Position numbers and translations under genes: made by a program. Below are positions 46,890 to 54,989 of a stretch of DNA of 64,000 nucleotides, piece after piece. Within the stretch, counting starts at the first letter, position 1. Every line of letters starts with the position of its first letter. This stretch comes from Stenotrophomonas sp. ASS1 (GTDB lineage: Bacteria > Pseudomonadota > Gammaproteobacteria > Xanthomonadales > Xanthomonadaceae): positions 2,314,001 to 2,378,000 of the forward strand of contig NZ_CP031167.1 in assembly GCF_004346925.1 (NCBI RefSeq), in the 5' to 3' direction. Below the pieces are notes generated by a model. The model was given only the letters and a program-made list of their open reading frames with translations, ran no database searches and was not told the DNA's origin.

Positions 46890-48242
46890 ATGTCCGATCC
46901 CCGAAACGGCCCACCGCCGCTGCCCGGATCCGCGCCCGCGACGCCGCCGCCCCTGCCGGCGTCGTCGTTGGATGGGCCCGGTTCGCCGCAGGACGTCCCT
47001 CCCCTGCCCGGCAGCTTCCCGCTGGACACCTCGAAGCTGCCGCAGGCCATCCGCGATGAAGTGGAAGCGCCCGATCCCGTGGCCATCGATACCTCGGCCA
47101 GCGAGCTGAAGGACGGCCTCAACCGCTGCCCGAAGTGCGGCGCCACCGACATCCGGCCCAAGGCCGGCACCGACATCCTCGTCTGCCTGTACTGCCGTCA
47201 CGAATGGCATGGCGCGCGGGTCGAGGAGGAATTCGGGCTGGGCGAAGCCATCGACCAGCTGCGCGGCACCGTCATCGCGTCCGGCGCACGCGACATCGAT
47301 GCCGACACCTCGGCGTTGATGACGTTCAAGTGCACCGGCTGCGGCGCCGAAGTCACGGTCAATACCGAAAGCACGATGACGGCGCGCTGCCACTGGTGCC
47401 GCCACGTATTCGGCGTCAACGAACAGATCAGCAATGGCGCGGTACCTGATGCAGTGCTGCCCTTCCATATCAAGAAGGACGACGCGGTCGCGCGCATCCG
47501 CCAGTTCGTCGACAAGCGCCGGATGTTCGCGCTGAAAGCGTTCAAGGACCAGTTCACCCCGGAAAACGTGGTGGGCGTGTTCCTGCCCTACATGATCGTC
47601 GACAGCAATGTCAGCGCTGCGGTGGCCGGCAAAGGCGAGATCAAGACCCGTGAGTACACGGTCGGCAGCGAGAAGAACAAGCGCACCCTCTACGACGCCG
47701 ATGTCTACCAGGTCGAACGCCAGGTCGATTTCACCGTCGACGATCTTCCGCTGGAATCCTCGGCCGAGCGCGGCAACCTGGATACCCGCGCCAACACCAA
47801 CAACATCATCAACACCATCCTGCCGTTCGATACCAAGAACGCGGTGAAATGGAACGCCTCCTACCTGGCCGGCTTCACTTCGGAGAAGCGCAACCTGGAT
47901 GTGGAAAAGCTGCGGCCGCGGCTGGAAGACCAGCTGCTGTCGATTGCCCGCGCACAGGTGGAAGGCTCGGTGAAGCGCTACAACCGCGGCGTGCGCTGGG
48001 AGCAGGAACAGCTGGAGGTGCATGGCACCCGCTGGGTGTCGATGTACCTGCCGGTCTGGCTGTACTCGTACCATCAGCCTGGCAAGAACGGCGGCATGCT
48101 GCACTACATCGCGGTGAACGGCCGTACCGGCGAAACCATGGGCAGCGTGCCCGTGCAGCAATGGAAGATGCTGCTGGCGGCCCTTGCCACCGGCACCGTC
48201 ATTGAAGCCCTCGCAATTGCCTTCCTGGTGGCATCGACATGA
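46890..48242 (+). CDS. Double zinc-ribbon membrane protein (YdjG-like)
   Basis: 450 residues. A Pro-rich N-terminus with PPPLPGS-type repeats precedes two CxxC-based zinc ribbons: CPKCG...CLYCRHEW (about residues 80-110) and CTGCG...CHWCRHVFG (about 150-175). A long soluble domain follows (VVGVFLPYMIVDSNVSAAVAG, WVSMYLPVWLYSYHQ), then one C-terminal membrane helix (LLAALATGTVIEALAIAFLVA). This zinc-ribbon plus VFLPY(M/W) layout is that of YdjG-type proteins found next to SPFH/virion-core genes. Its stop overlaps the next gene by ATGA. Confidence 0.8.
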   Translation: MSDPRNGPPPLPGSAPATPPPLPASSLDGPGSPQDVPPLPGSFPLDTSKLPQAIRDEVEAPDPVAIDTSASELKDGLNRCPKCGATDIRPKAGTDILVCLYCRHEWHGARVEEEFGLGEAIDQLRGTVIASGARDIDADTSALMTFKCTGCGAEVTVNTESTMTARCHWCRHVFGVNEQISNGAVPDAVLPFHIKKDDAVARIRQFVDKRRMFALKAFKDQFTPENVVGVFLPYMIVDSNVSAAVAGKGEIKTREYTVGSEKNKRTLYDADVYQVERQVDFTVDDLPLESSAERGNLDTRANTNNIINTILPFDTKNAVKWNASYLAGFTSEKRNLDVEKLRPRLEDQLLSIARAQVEGSVKRYNRGVRWEQEQLEVHGTRWVSMYLPVWLYSYHQPGKNGGMLHYIAVNGRTGETMGSVPVQQWKMLLAALATGTVIEALAIAFLVAST

Positions 48243-48496
48243 GCGACGACAGTGGCCTCTGGCTGTTGGCGGCAGGTCCGGCCGGCGCAACCGCGCTGTA
48301 CTGGGCGTTGTACCGCTATTACCGCAACACCGACAAATCGCATTCCTTCGAGCACGAGACCGAAATCGAGGCGCAGCCCGTGACCGGTTCGGACCAGCAG
48401 GTGGGCCGGGTCACCGGCACCGAGGAAAAGCGCATACGCGGTGACAACGTGTACGAGTACCGGAAACGGGTGGCAAGGGTGAAACCCGACCCGTAG
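48239..48496 (+). CDS. Small membrane protein of the YdjI/YdjG-like operon
   Basis: 85 residues in a 4-nt ATGA overlap with the zinc-ribbon gene. One N-terminal helix (LWLLAAGPAGATALYWALYRYY) is followed by a hydrophilic, charged tail (HETEIEAQPVTGSDQQVGRVTGTEEKRIRG). It could be a YdjH-like partner, though similarity was not tested. Its TAG stop codon is part of the GTAG head of a SMAG palindrome. Confidence 0.75.
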   Translation: MSDDSGLWLLAAGPAGATALYWALYRYYRNTDKSHSFEHETEIEAQPVTGSDQQVGRVTGTEEKRIRGDNVYEYRKRVARVKPDP

Positions 48497-48515
48497 AGCC
48501 AGGCCATGCCTGGCT
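48493..48515. repeat. SMAG-type GTAG-headed palindrome
   Basis: GTAG at 48493-48496 is followed by a perfect hairpin AGCCAGGC-CAT-GCCTGGCT (48497-48515). This is the short S. maltophilia GTAG repeat known from intergenic regions. It starts inside the stop codon of the upstream gene and may act as an end-of-message structure. Such elements are moved by RAYT transposases, none of which is seen here. Confidence 0.75.
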
Positions 48516-48626
48516 GATCGACAACGCCGCAACGACGACGGTGAACAGCTTCAGCCGGGCAGATGTGTACGCGCCTGCGACTGTGGCCTGCTTCGCAGAT
48601 CAGCTCTGTTTGCCATGACTATACTA

Positions 48627-48720
48627 CCGCCGCTTCCACCCCGGCCATCGTTGCACCTGCCGGTGGAAGCGGCGGGGCTGGATGTCCCCGTCGGGCCGGC
48701 CGCCACGCTGCCGCCGGCCC
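48627..48720 (+). promoter_or_regulatory. Two strong tandem hairpins in the tyrosinase leader
   Basis: CCGCCGCTTCCACC (48627-48640) and GGTGGAAGCGGCGG (48662-48675) form a perfect 14-bp stem with a 21-nt loop. Next, GGGCCGGC (48693-48700) and GCCGGCCC (48713-48720) form an 8-bp stem. A TATACT at 48620-48625 could be a -10. The tyrosinase ATG is 51 nt after the second stem. The first stem could be a REP-like element. Confidence 0.5.
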
Positions 48721-48771
48721 TGCCAGTGATTTGTAACCCAACGCGGTTCAACCAATCACCAGGGGAAGGCT

Positions 48772-50436
48772 ATGCGCTACACACGTCGTGATTTTCTTGC
48801 CACCACCGCCAGCGCTTCATTGGCGTCACTGGTAGCACCCGGGGCCTGGGCCAGCGGCGCCGCACCGGCCGGAAAGGCCGCGCAGGCACGCTACCACCGC
48901 TACAACGTCACCAGCCCCGAAGGCCAGCGCATGCTGGCCAGCTATGCACGCGGCATCAAGGCCATGCTGGCATTGCCGGCAGACGATCCACGCAACTGGT
49001 TCCGCAACGCCTTCGTGCATCTGATGGACTGCCCGCACGGCAACTGGTGGTTCTATGTCTGGCACCGGGGCTATGTCGGCTACTTCGAACAGACCATCCG
49101 TACGCTCAGCGGTGATCCGCAGTTCGCCATGCCCTACTGGGACTGGACCGAGCTGCCACGGATTCCCCCAGCGATGTTCGACGGCGTATTGACGCCCACT
49201 GACGGCGCCTATGCGCCGTATACGCGCAACCTGGCGGTCTTCACCCGATTCATGCGCCCGGCGCTGCAGCGCTACTGGGACACGCTGGATGCAGGCCAGC
49301 GCGGCCAGCTCAAGTTCCGCGGCTACCTCACTGCAGACGATGTCTGGAACGATGTGACCGGCTACAGCGTCGCGGAAAAGACCGGCATCTCGGGCAATGC
49401 AGCCTATGCGATCACCTGCGGCGCCCGCTACCTCTGGCGCGAGAATCCCGGCTTCGATGCAAAGACCGCTTCGGCCGTGTCTCCCGACACCATCCACGCG
49501 GGGCTGTCGCCGGTCGAGTTCTACAACGACGATGTCAGCCGCAGCTTCACCAGCTCGCGTACGGCCTCGCACGTGGTACAGCCTGACGGCGCCACGAAAT
49601 TCTCGGTACTGGAAGGATTCCCGCACAACAAGGTGCACAACTGCATCGGTGGCGTCGGCGCGGTCGATCCCGGCCCCTACGGCAACATGACCAACTTCCT
49701 GTCACCACTCGATCCGATCTTCTACCTGCACCACGCCAACATGGACCGCCTGTGGGATGTGTGGAACCAGCTGCAGCAATCCCGCGGCAAGCCGATCATG
49801 CCCGTCAATGTCGACCAGCGGCGCCAGTTCATGAACGAACCGTTCCGCTTCTTCGTCGATGCACAAGGCAAGCCCGTTGGCGAGCGTCCGGCCAGCGCGT
49901 TCTTCTCCACCACGGCCTTCGACTACGACTACGTCTACGCGCGCCGCAACGACCTGCTGGAGGCGGCCACACTGCCAGCAGCTGCCGGCACGGTGCGGCT
50001 GGTGCGCGGCACACGCTCCGATGGCGCCGTCCGCGTGGCTGTCCCCAATGAGGCGGTGCGCGCGCACCTGACCACATCGGGCCCGCGCCAGTTGATTGCC
50101 GAAGTGACCCTGGAGCGACCACGCGGTTTGAACAATACGCGCGAGTTCGACGTGCTGATCAACGCACCGGCGGGAACCGCCTCCGTGGCGGCCGACAGTC
50201 CGTACTACGCCGGCACTGTATCGTTCTTCGGGCCGACCATGGCCGGGATGGATCACAGCCACCCAACCACGTTCGCGGTGCCGCTGCCGCAGAAGCTGGG
50301 GGCCCTGCAGACACTGAATGCCGCCGATAAGGGAACGACCACGCTGGAGATCCGCCTGGTCGCATCGTCCGGCCAGGCACCGCAGACATTCCCGGTGCTC
50401 GACGCCGCCATCCTGGTTGCGCCGCTGCGGCCGTGA
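48772..50436 (+). CDS. Tyrosinase-family polyphenol oxidase, Tat-exported
   Basis: 554 residues. The N-terminus MRYTRRDFLATTASASLASL has a clear twin-arginine motif, so the folded copper protein should leave by Tat. Copper A ligands: His83 (FVHLMDC), His89 (CPHGNW) and His98 (VWHRGYVGYFEQ). Copper B: His285 and His289 (HNKVHNCIGG) and His320/321 (YLHHANMDRLW). All expected ligands are present. Reaction: oxidation of phenols to quinones, possibly melanin-like pigment. A C-terminal domain (about 400-554) follows the core, as in plant and bacterial polyphenol oxidases. No caddie or copper-chaperone gene sits nearby. Confidence 0.92.
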   Translation: MRYTRRDFLATTASASLASLVAPGAWASGAAPAGKAAQARYHRYNVTSPEGQRMLASYARGIKAMLALPADDPRNWFRNAFVHLMDCPHGNWWFYVWHRGYVGYFEQTIRTLSGDPQFAMPYWDWTELPRIPPAMFDGVLTPTDGAYAPYTRNLAVFTRFMRPALQRYWDTLDAGQRGQLKFRGYLTADDVWNDVTGYSVAEKTGISGNAAYAITCGARYLWRENPGFDAKTASAVSPDTIHAGLSPVEFYNDDVSRSFTSSRTASHVVQPDGATKFSVLEGFPHNKVHNCIGGVGAVDPGPYGNMTNFLSPLDPIFYLHHANMDRLWDVWNQLQQSRGKPIMPVNVDQRRQFMNEPFRFFVDAQGKPVGERPASAFFSTTAFDYDYVYARRNDLLEAATLPAAAGTVRLVRGTRSDGAVRVAVPNEAVRAHLTTSGPRQLIAEVTLERPRGLNNTREFDVLINAPAGTASVAADSPYYAGTVSFFGPTMAGMDHSHPTTFAVPLPQKLGALQTLNAADKGTTTLEIRLVASSGQAPQTFPVLDAAILVAPLRP

Positions 50437-50490
50437 TGATGCACGGCGGGTGCCGCCGCTGTCCGGCACCTGCCTTCAGCCTGGCAGTCC

Positions 50491-51387
50491 TCAGCCTGCC
50501 TGCCCCAGCCGCACCTTCAGCTGCTGGATCTCCTGTTCGCTAACCCCGATCGACTTCAGGTACCCTTCCGCACCACCGTACTGGCTGTGCAGTGCCGCCA
50601 GGAACTGTTCCATGTTGTCCGGTGCGGTACCGGACATGCGAGCCATCTTGCGGGCGATCTCGGGATTCTGCTTGACCAGCGCCATGATCTGCGCGTTCAT
50701 CGCGCTGTCCTTTGGCTGCCCTTCCAGGTAGTGCGCGGAGATCGCGTAGTTGTGCACGATCTCGGCCTTCGGCACGCCGGCCAGATCCAGCAGCAGGCCA
50801 GCGATGATGCCGGTGCGGTCCTTGCCGGCCGTGCAATGGAACAGCACGGCACCGTCCTGCTGCGCGGCGATGCGCTGGAACACCTGCTTGAACTGCGGCT
50901 GGCTGTGGCCCAGCCACTGCACATAGGCTTCGCCCAGCGAATCCGGGAAACTGGTCATCATCTTCTGCAGGTCCATCTTCTCGGTGCCCATCAGCGAAAT
51001 GCGCTGGTAAGCAAAGCGATCATCCCTGGCCAGCAGGTCCGGCGACTGCGCCTCTTCATCGGCAGTACGCAGGTCGATATCCAGCTTCACGCCGGCCGCG
51101 GCCAGGGCATCACGGTCGGCATCGGTGAGGCGGCCGAGGTCTGCGGTGCGCACGAACGCATCGGCCGGAATCGGACCGTGGCGGCCCTGCAGGCCGGCGA
51201 AGGTACGCACGTTCCAGGCGCCCTGCAGCGGGATCACGCGCTGCGCATCGGCAGCGACGGGCTTCACGTTCGCAACGGCCGTCGGCTTCGCGGCGGCGAC
51301 CTGCGGCGCATCAGCGGCAGCAGCCGTCGCAGCCATCGGCAGGCTGAGCATCAGGGCCAGGACAAGTTCGGTAGAGCGGTGCTTCAT
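50491..51387 (-). CDS. Periplasmic protein-tyrosine phosphatase (Y_phosphatase3 type)
   Basis: 298 residues with GGAG 5 nt before ATG 51387. A signal peptide (to TAAAADA) indicates export. The catalytic loop HCTAGKDRTG (Cys185, Arg191) is intact, preceded by KLDIDLRTADE which fits the family's IDLR strand. Members dephosphorylate phosphotyrosine or phosphoinositides; several are secreted virulence factors. It lies 17 nt after the TonB receptor and is likely in one operon under the TetR regulator. A phosphatase after a receptor is an odd pairing. Confidence 0.87.
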   Translation of the reverse strand: MKHRSTELVLALMLSLPMAATAAAADAPQVAAAKPTAVANVKPVAADAQRVIPLQGAWNVRTFAGLQGRHGPIPADAFVRTADLGRLTDADRDALAAAGVKLDIDLRTADEEAQSPDLLARDDRFAYQRISLMGTEKMDLQKMMTSFPDSLGEAYVQWLGHSQPQFKQVFQRIAAQQDGAVLFHCTAGKDRTGIIAGLLLDLAGVPKAEIVHNYAISAHYLEGQPKDSAMNAQIMALVKQNPEIARKMARMSGTAPDNMEQFLAALHSQYGGAEGYLKSIGVSEQEIQQLKVRLGQAG

Positions 51388-51404
51388 GGAATTCTCCGTT
51401 CGAA

Positions 51405-53702
51405 TCAGAAGTTGACGGCCATTTCCAGGCCGAAGGTACGCGGGTCGTTGAAGATGCCGCTCTGGCCCAGCGCCGCGCTGTTGATCTTGTAGAACAGGTG
51501 CTGCTCATCGAGCAGGTTGCGTGCCCACAACGAGAACGACATGGTGGTGCCAGTGCTGTTGACCGGCACATCCACCAGCGCCACCCGTGCGTTCACCACG
51601 AACGAGCTGTCGGTCAGCATCTGGTCGTACTCGCTGGTGTAGTAGCCATCGGACCAGTTGCCGTCCACATGGAACTTCAGTGCCGAGAAGTTCGCGAACG
51701 GCACCAGGTAGTCGACCGACAGGCTGCCGGCGTTCTTCGGCGCCAGCAGCGGCTGGACCGTTACCTGCACGCCTGCACCGAACGGGTCCGTCGCGGTCTG
51801 CGCGTCGATCTTCGTATAGGCGTAGTTGAGGCCGAGGGTGAGGTTGTCCACCGGCATCACGTTGAACTCCAGTTCCGCGCCGCGCGACCTGCCATCGCTC
51901 AATGCATTGGTGGTGACCATGGTGGTGCGGGTCTCGCCACTGTTCGGGTCGAACGGCAGCGAGAAGTCCATCTGCTTGTGCGCGATGGTCGAATCGAACA
52001 CGGCCAGGTTCAGGCGCGCGCGGTTGTCCCAGAACTGCGACTTGAAGCCGAGCTCGTAGGCCGTCACTTCTTCCGGCCCGAACGCGGTGTAGTTGGTCGA
52101 GCGCGAGTTGGCACCGCCGGCCTTGAAGCCGGTGCTGTACTTGGCATAGACCATCGTGTGCTCGCCGAGGTCGTAGGCGATGTTGACCATCGGGTCGAAG
52201 CGGCTCCAGCGGTCCTTGAACGCAAGGTTGGTCGCCGCACCATTGACGATGTACAGGCTGCCCTTCTTGTCATCGCGGGTATAGCGGCCGCCGGCGGTCA
52301 GGTGCAGGCGCTGCAGTGCCTCCGGGGTCCACGTGGCCTGGCCGAACACGCCCAGGCTGTCGGTCCAGGCCTTGCTGGCGCGGTCGATGCGTACCCGCGA
52401 GAGATCCAGCGGGTTGGTCGCCGGATTCACGGTGTAGCTGTTGCCACCCGCCCCCCAGACCAGCATGTTCGGGGTCTGCGCATTGTCACCGGCAGTCTCG
52501 TGGTAGTAGAACGCACCGCCCAGGAACTGCACCTGCGAGGTGTTGCCGATCAGCTGGAACTCCTGGCTGTACTGGTGCTGGTAGACCTGCGCCAGGCTGT
52601 AACGACCGAACGGCGTCCCTGCGCCACCATAGGCGGAAATCGCATCGACCAGGCCCATGTCGAACTGGCCCTGGGTCAGTTCGCGGTAGGAACTGATCGA
52701 CTTCAGCTCAAGGTTGTCATTCAACACCCACGACAGGTTCAACAGATGGCCACTGGTGCGGCCGATGTTGTCTTCCTGAGGCCCGCCCAGGATGGCGCTG
52801 TCGCGGCGATCCTGGCTGGCGCCGGCCTTCTGCAGGGGGCTGAGGTAGGCGGCTGGCACCAGCACCTGGGTGTGATATGGCGTGGTGGCATCATAGGAGC
52901 GATCGAACGCGTACAACAAAGAGAAGTCATCGCTCGGCTGCCACAGCGCACTCAGGCGGGCGCCGCGCTTGTCGTAACTGTTGAAGTCACGCTCGCCGCG
53001 CATCGGATTGTCGGTGGTGCCGCCACGCTTGGCCTGCACGGCGTCGATCTTGAAGCTGACATCGCCCACCTTGGGCAGATCCAGGTGCAGCGCACTGTTG
53101 TAGCCGCTGAAGTTGGACACGCCGACGCTGACGTTGCCGCCAAACTCGCCGGTCGGCGCCTTGGTGACGATGCTCACTGCACCGCCTTCGGTGTTGCGGC
53201 CGAACAGCGTGCCCTGCGGCCCCTTCAGCAATTCGATGCGCTCCACGTCGTAGAGCATGCTGCCCAGCCCCTGCGCACGGCCCATGAACACCCCGTCGAC
53301 GTAGATGCCGACGCCGGCATCGCGGGCCGGTTGGTTGGCGTCGCCGGAGGCACCGATGCCACGGATGCCGATGTTCAGCGCGGAACTGCGGGTAGCGAAC
53401 GGCGTGACCCGCAGTGATGGGATGGAGCCATCGGACAAGCTGCCCAGCGAAATCGCGCTGCGGTCCTTCAGCGCTTCGGCATCGACCACCGATACCGAGA
53501 TCGGGGTCTCCTGCAGGTTGGTGGCGCGTTTCTGCGCAGTCACCATCACCTGGTCAAGGGCGACCACGGTGCGCGCGGCATCGGCGGATGCCTCGGCGTC
53601 GGCGCTGGGACGGTCTTCGGCATGGGCCAGCGCCGGCAGTGCGGCGGCAATGGCGAGGGTGAGCAGCGGGCGGTGCAGCAGGGCGTGGCGCATCGGACTC
53701 AT
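51405..53702 (-). CDS. TonB-dependent outer-membrane receptor under TetR control
   Basis: 765 residues from ATG 53702; ATG 53693 is the alternative, and neither has a good ribosome site. Signal peptide to LAHAED. TonB box-like ALDQVMVTAQKR, plug with LQETPISVSVVDAEAL and LLKGPQGTLFGRNTEGGAVSIV, and a barrel ending in F (FGLEMAVNF). Closest in style to sphingomonad and xanthomonad catabolic receptors. Divergent from TetR with a perfect operator between. Ligand unknown. Confidence 0.9.
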   Translation of the reverse strand: MSPMRHALLHRPLLTLAIAAALPALAHAEDRPSADAEASADAARTVVALDQVMVTAQKRATNLQETPISVSVVDAEALKDRSAISLGSLSDGSIPSLRVTPFATRSSALNIGIRGIGASGDANQPARDAGVGIYVDGVFMGRAQGLGSMLYDVERIELLKGPQGTLFGRNTEGGAVSIVTKAPTGEFGGNVSVGVSNFSGYNSALHLDLPKVGDVSFKIDAVQAKRGGTTDNPMRGERDFNSYDKRGARLSALWQPSDDFSLLYAFDRSYDATTPYHTQVLVPAAYLSPLQKAGASQDRRDSAILGGPQEDNIGRTSGHLLNLSWVLNDNLELKSISSYRELTQGQFDMGLVDAISAYGGAGTPFGRYSLAQVYQHQYSQEFQLIGNTSQVQFLGGAFYYHETAGDNAQTPNMLVWGAGGNSYTVNPATNPLDLSRVRIDRASKAWTDSLGVFGQATWTPEALQRLHLTAGGRYTRDDKKGSLYIVNGAATNLAFKDRWSRFDPMVNIAYDLGEHTMVYAKYSTGFKAGGANSRSTNYTAFGPEEVTAYELGFKSQFWDNRARLNLAVFDSTIAHKQMDFSLPFDPNSGETRTTMVTTNALSDGRSRGAELEFNVMPVDNLTLGLNYAYTKIDAQTATDPFGAGVQVTVQPLLAPKNAGSLSVDYLVPFANFSALKFHVDGNWSDGYYTSEYDQMLTDSSFVVNARVALVDVPVNSTGTTMSFSLWARNLLDEQHLFYKINSAALGQSGIFNDPRTFGLEMAVNF

Positions 53703-53749
53703 TCGCGGAAGGAGAAGGCCGGCGCAGTCTGGGAGGCGGGAATTACAAA

Positions 53750-53767
53750 TGAATGACCGTTCATTCA
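53750..53767. promoter_or_regulatory. TetR-type operator TGAATGA-CCGT-TCATTCA
   Basis: A perfect 7+4+7 inverted repeat in the divergent gap, 49 nt before the TetR ATG and 47 nt before the receptor start. The half-site TGAATGA and spacing are typical of AcrR/TetR-family operators. Repression of both directions is expected. Confidence 0.7.
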
Positions 53768-53816
53768 CACCTTTTGTGACGTACTATCCCGCCTCTGGAC
53801 GCCCCGACTTCACGCA

Positions 53817-54461
53817 ATGACGCCGAAAACCGCCGTAGCCGTACCCGCTGACGCCCCTGCCGCCGCCCATGCCGAAGCCCAGCGCCGGCGCATCCTCGAC
53901 GCCGCACAGAGGTGCTTCATCACCCGCGGTTTCCATGCCGGCTCCATCGGCGATATCGCCGCCGAGGCCGAGATCAGCCAGGGGCTGATGTACCGCTATT
54001 TCGCCAACAAGCGCGCCCTGATCCTGGCCCTGATCGAACGCCAGCTGCGTCACGACCAGGCCTCGATCAGCGAGATGCCGGCGGCCTCGGATCTGGTCGA
54101 TGGCCTGCTCGCGTGCTACCAGCAATGGGCACGCGGCGAGGTGCTGCCGATCCACGGCAATGCCATTGCCAGCGTGGCGCTGTATGCGGAAATCAACGCC
54201 GAGGCACACCGCGACCCCGTGCTGGCCGAGGTGCTGCGTACCCATGACAAGCAGACCAGCGCCGCGATCCATGCCTGGCTGCGCCAGCGTGACGTCAATC
54301 TGGGCCGCGCCGTGGACGAAGAGCGGATTGCCAGCCGAACCCTGCTGCTGCGACTGCTGGTGGAAGGTCTGGCGATGCGCGCCGTGCGCGATCCCGACCT
54401 GCCTGCGGCACGGGTTCGCGTCCTGCTGGCCGATGCCATTGGGCGGGTGATGGCGGATTGA
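53817..54461 (+). CDS. TetR/AcrR-family repressor
   Basis: 214 residues. The N-terminal HTH is clear (RRRILDAAQRCFITRGFHAGSIGDIAAEAEISQGLMYRYFANKRALILALIERQ), and the C-terminal part is helical and divergent, as in ligand-binding TetR domains. It is divergent from the TonB receptor - phosphatase operon and most likely represses it and itself through the dyad at 53750-53767. The inducer is unknown and probably a small hydrophobic compound. Confidence 0.92.
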   Translation: MTPKTAVAVPADAPAAAHAEAQRRRILDAAQRCFITRGFHAGSIGDIAAEAEISQGLMYRYFANKRALILALIERQLRHDQASISEMPAASDLVDGLLACYQQWARGEVLPIHGNAIASVALYAEINAEAHRDPVLAEVLRTHDKQTSAAIHAWLRQRDVNLGRAVDEERIASRTLLLRLLVEGLAMRAVRDPDLPAARVRVLLADAIGRVMAD

Positions 54462-54508
54462 GCGGCAGTGCCGGCCGCTGGCCGGCACCCGGGGCCGAAA
54501 CGACGGTA

Positions 54509-54763
54509 TCAGATGAAGAAACGGGCCGGCAGAGCCTTATGCACGGCCTTCGTGCGCTCGCCGAAGTACCAGGTCGCCAGCGCAAGGAACCCGATGACGA
54601 TCAGCAGCCCGCATCCAGGGCGTCCCCAGCTTGCGATCGGGGCTGCGCTTGCCGCTACGAAAAGCTTGCCACCCGCAGCGAGCAGGAGGGTGTTGGAGAT
54701 CCGCGCGACGCTGGCGCAGAGCAACAGACTGAGGAGGTCGTACCAGGGAAATTTGCGATTCAT
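54509..54763 (-). CDS. Small hypothetical membrane protein
   Basis: 84 residues from ATG 54763 with only a weak GAAGAG upstream. Two hydrophobic stretches (YDLLSLLLCASVARI and LLIVIGFLALATWYF) separated by a Gly-rich part suggest two membrane helices. No known family. It is convergent with the TetR gene. Plausible but not certain. Confidence 0.45.
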   Translation of the reverse strand: MNRKFPWYDLLSLLLCASVARISNTLLLAAGGKLFVAASAAPIASWGRPGCGLLIVIGFLALATWYFGERTKAVHKALPARFFI

Positions 54764-54906
54764 CGAAGTCTCTTCAGGTTACGGAGAATAGTCAACGTCG
54801 CTTCGAACACGGTTGGCTACGAGGACTGACCCCAGCGTAGGGCCTGGCGTCTGCATTCCTGCCCCCTAACCGGCTTGATCGCAGCGGCAGTTGGGCGCCT
54901 GCCGGG

Positions 54907-54965
54907 CCCCGGAACATCGGACACCTGCACATCCCGGGGACATGCCCGTCCGGAAGATCGGGCAT
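54907..54965 (+). promoter_or_regulatory. Structured leader upstream of the CDF transporter
   Basis: CCCCGG (54907-54912) can pair with CCGGGG (54934-54939), and ATGCCCG (54942-54948) pairs with CGGGCAT (54959-54965), 24 nt before ATG 54990. Two adjacent stems in the leader of a metal exporter invite a regulatory role, but the sequence does not match metal riboswitch classes I know. Confidence 0.3.
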
Positions 54966-54989
54966 CCACCTGCCCTCCCCCTTGCCTTG

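Noticed and set aside
54907..54965. Metal riboswitch before the CDF gene
   Set aside because: Stems are present, but the conserved loops of the known Mn and Ni/Co riboswitch classes are not seen.
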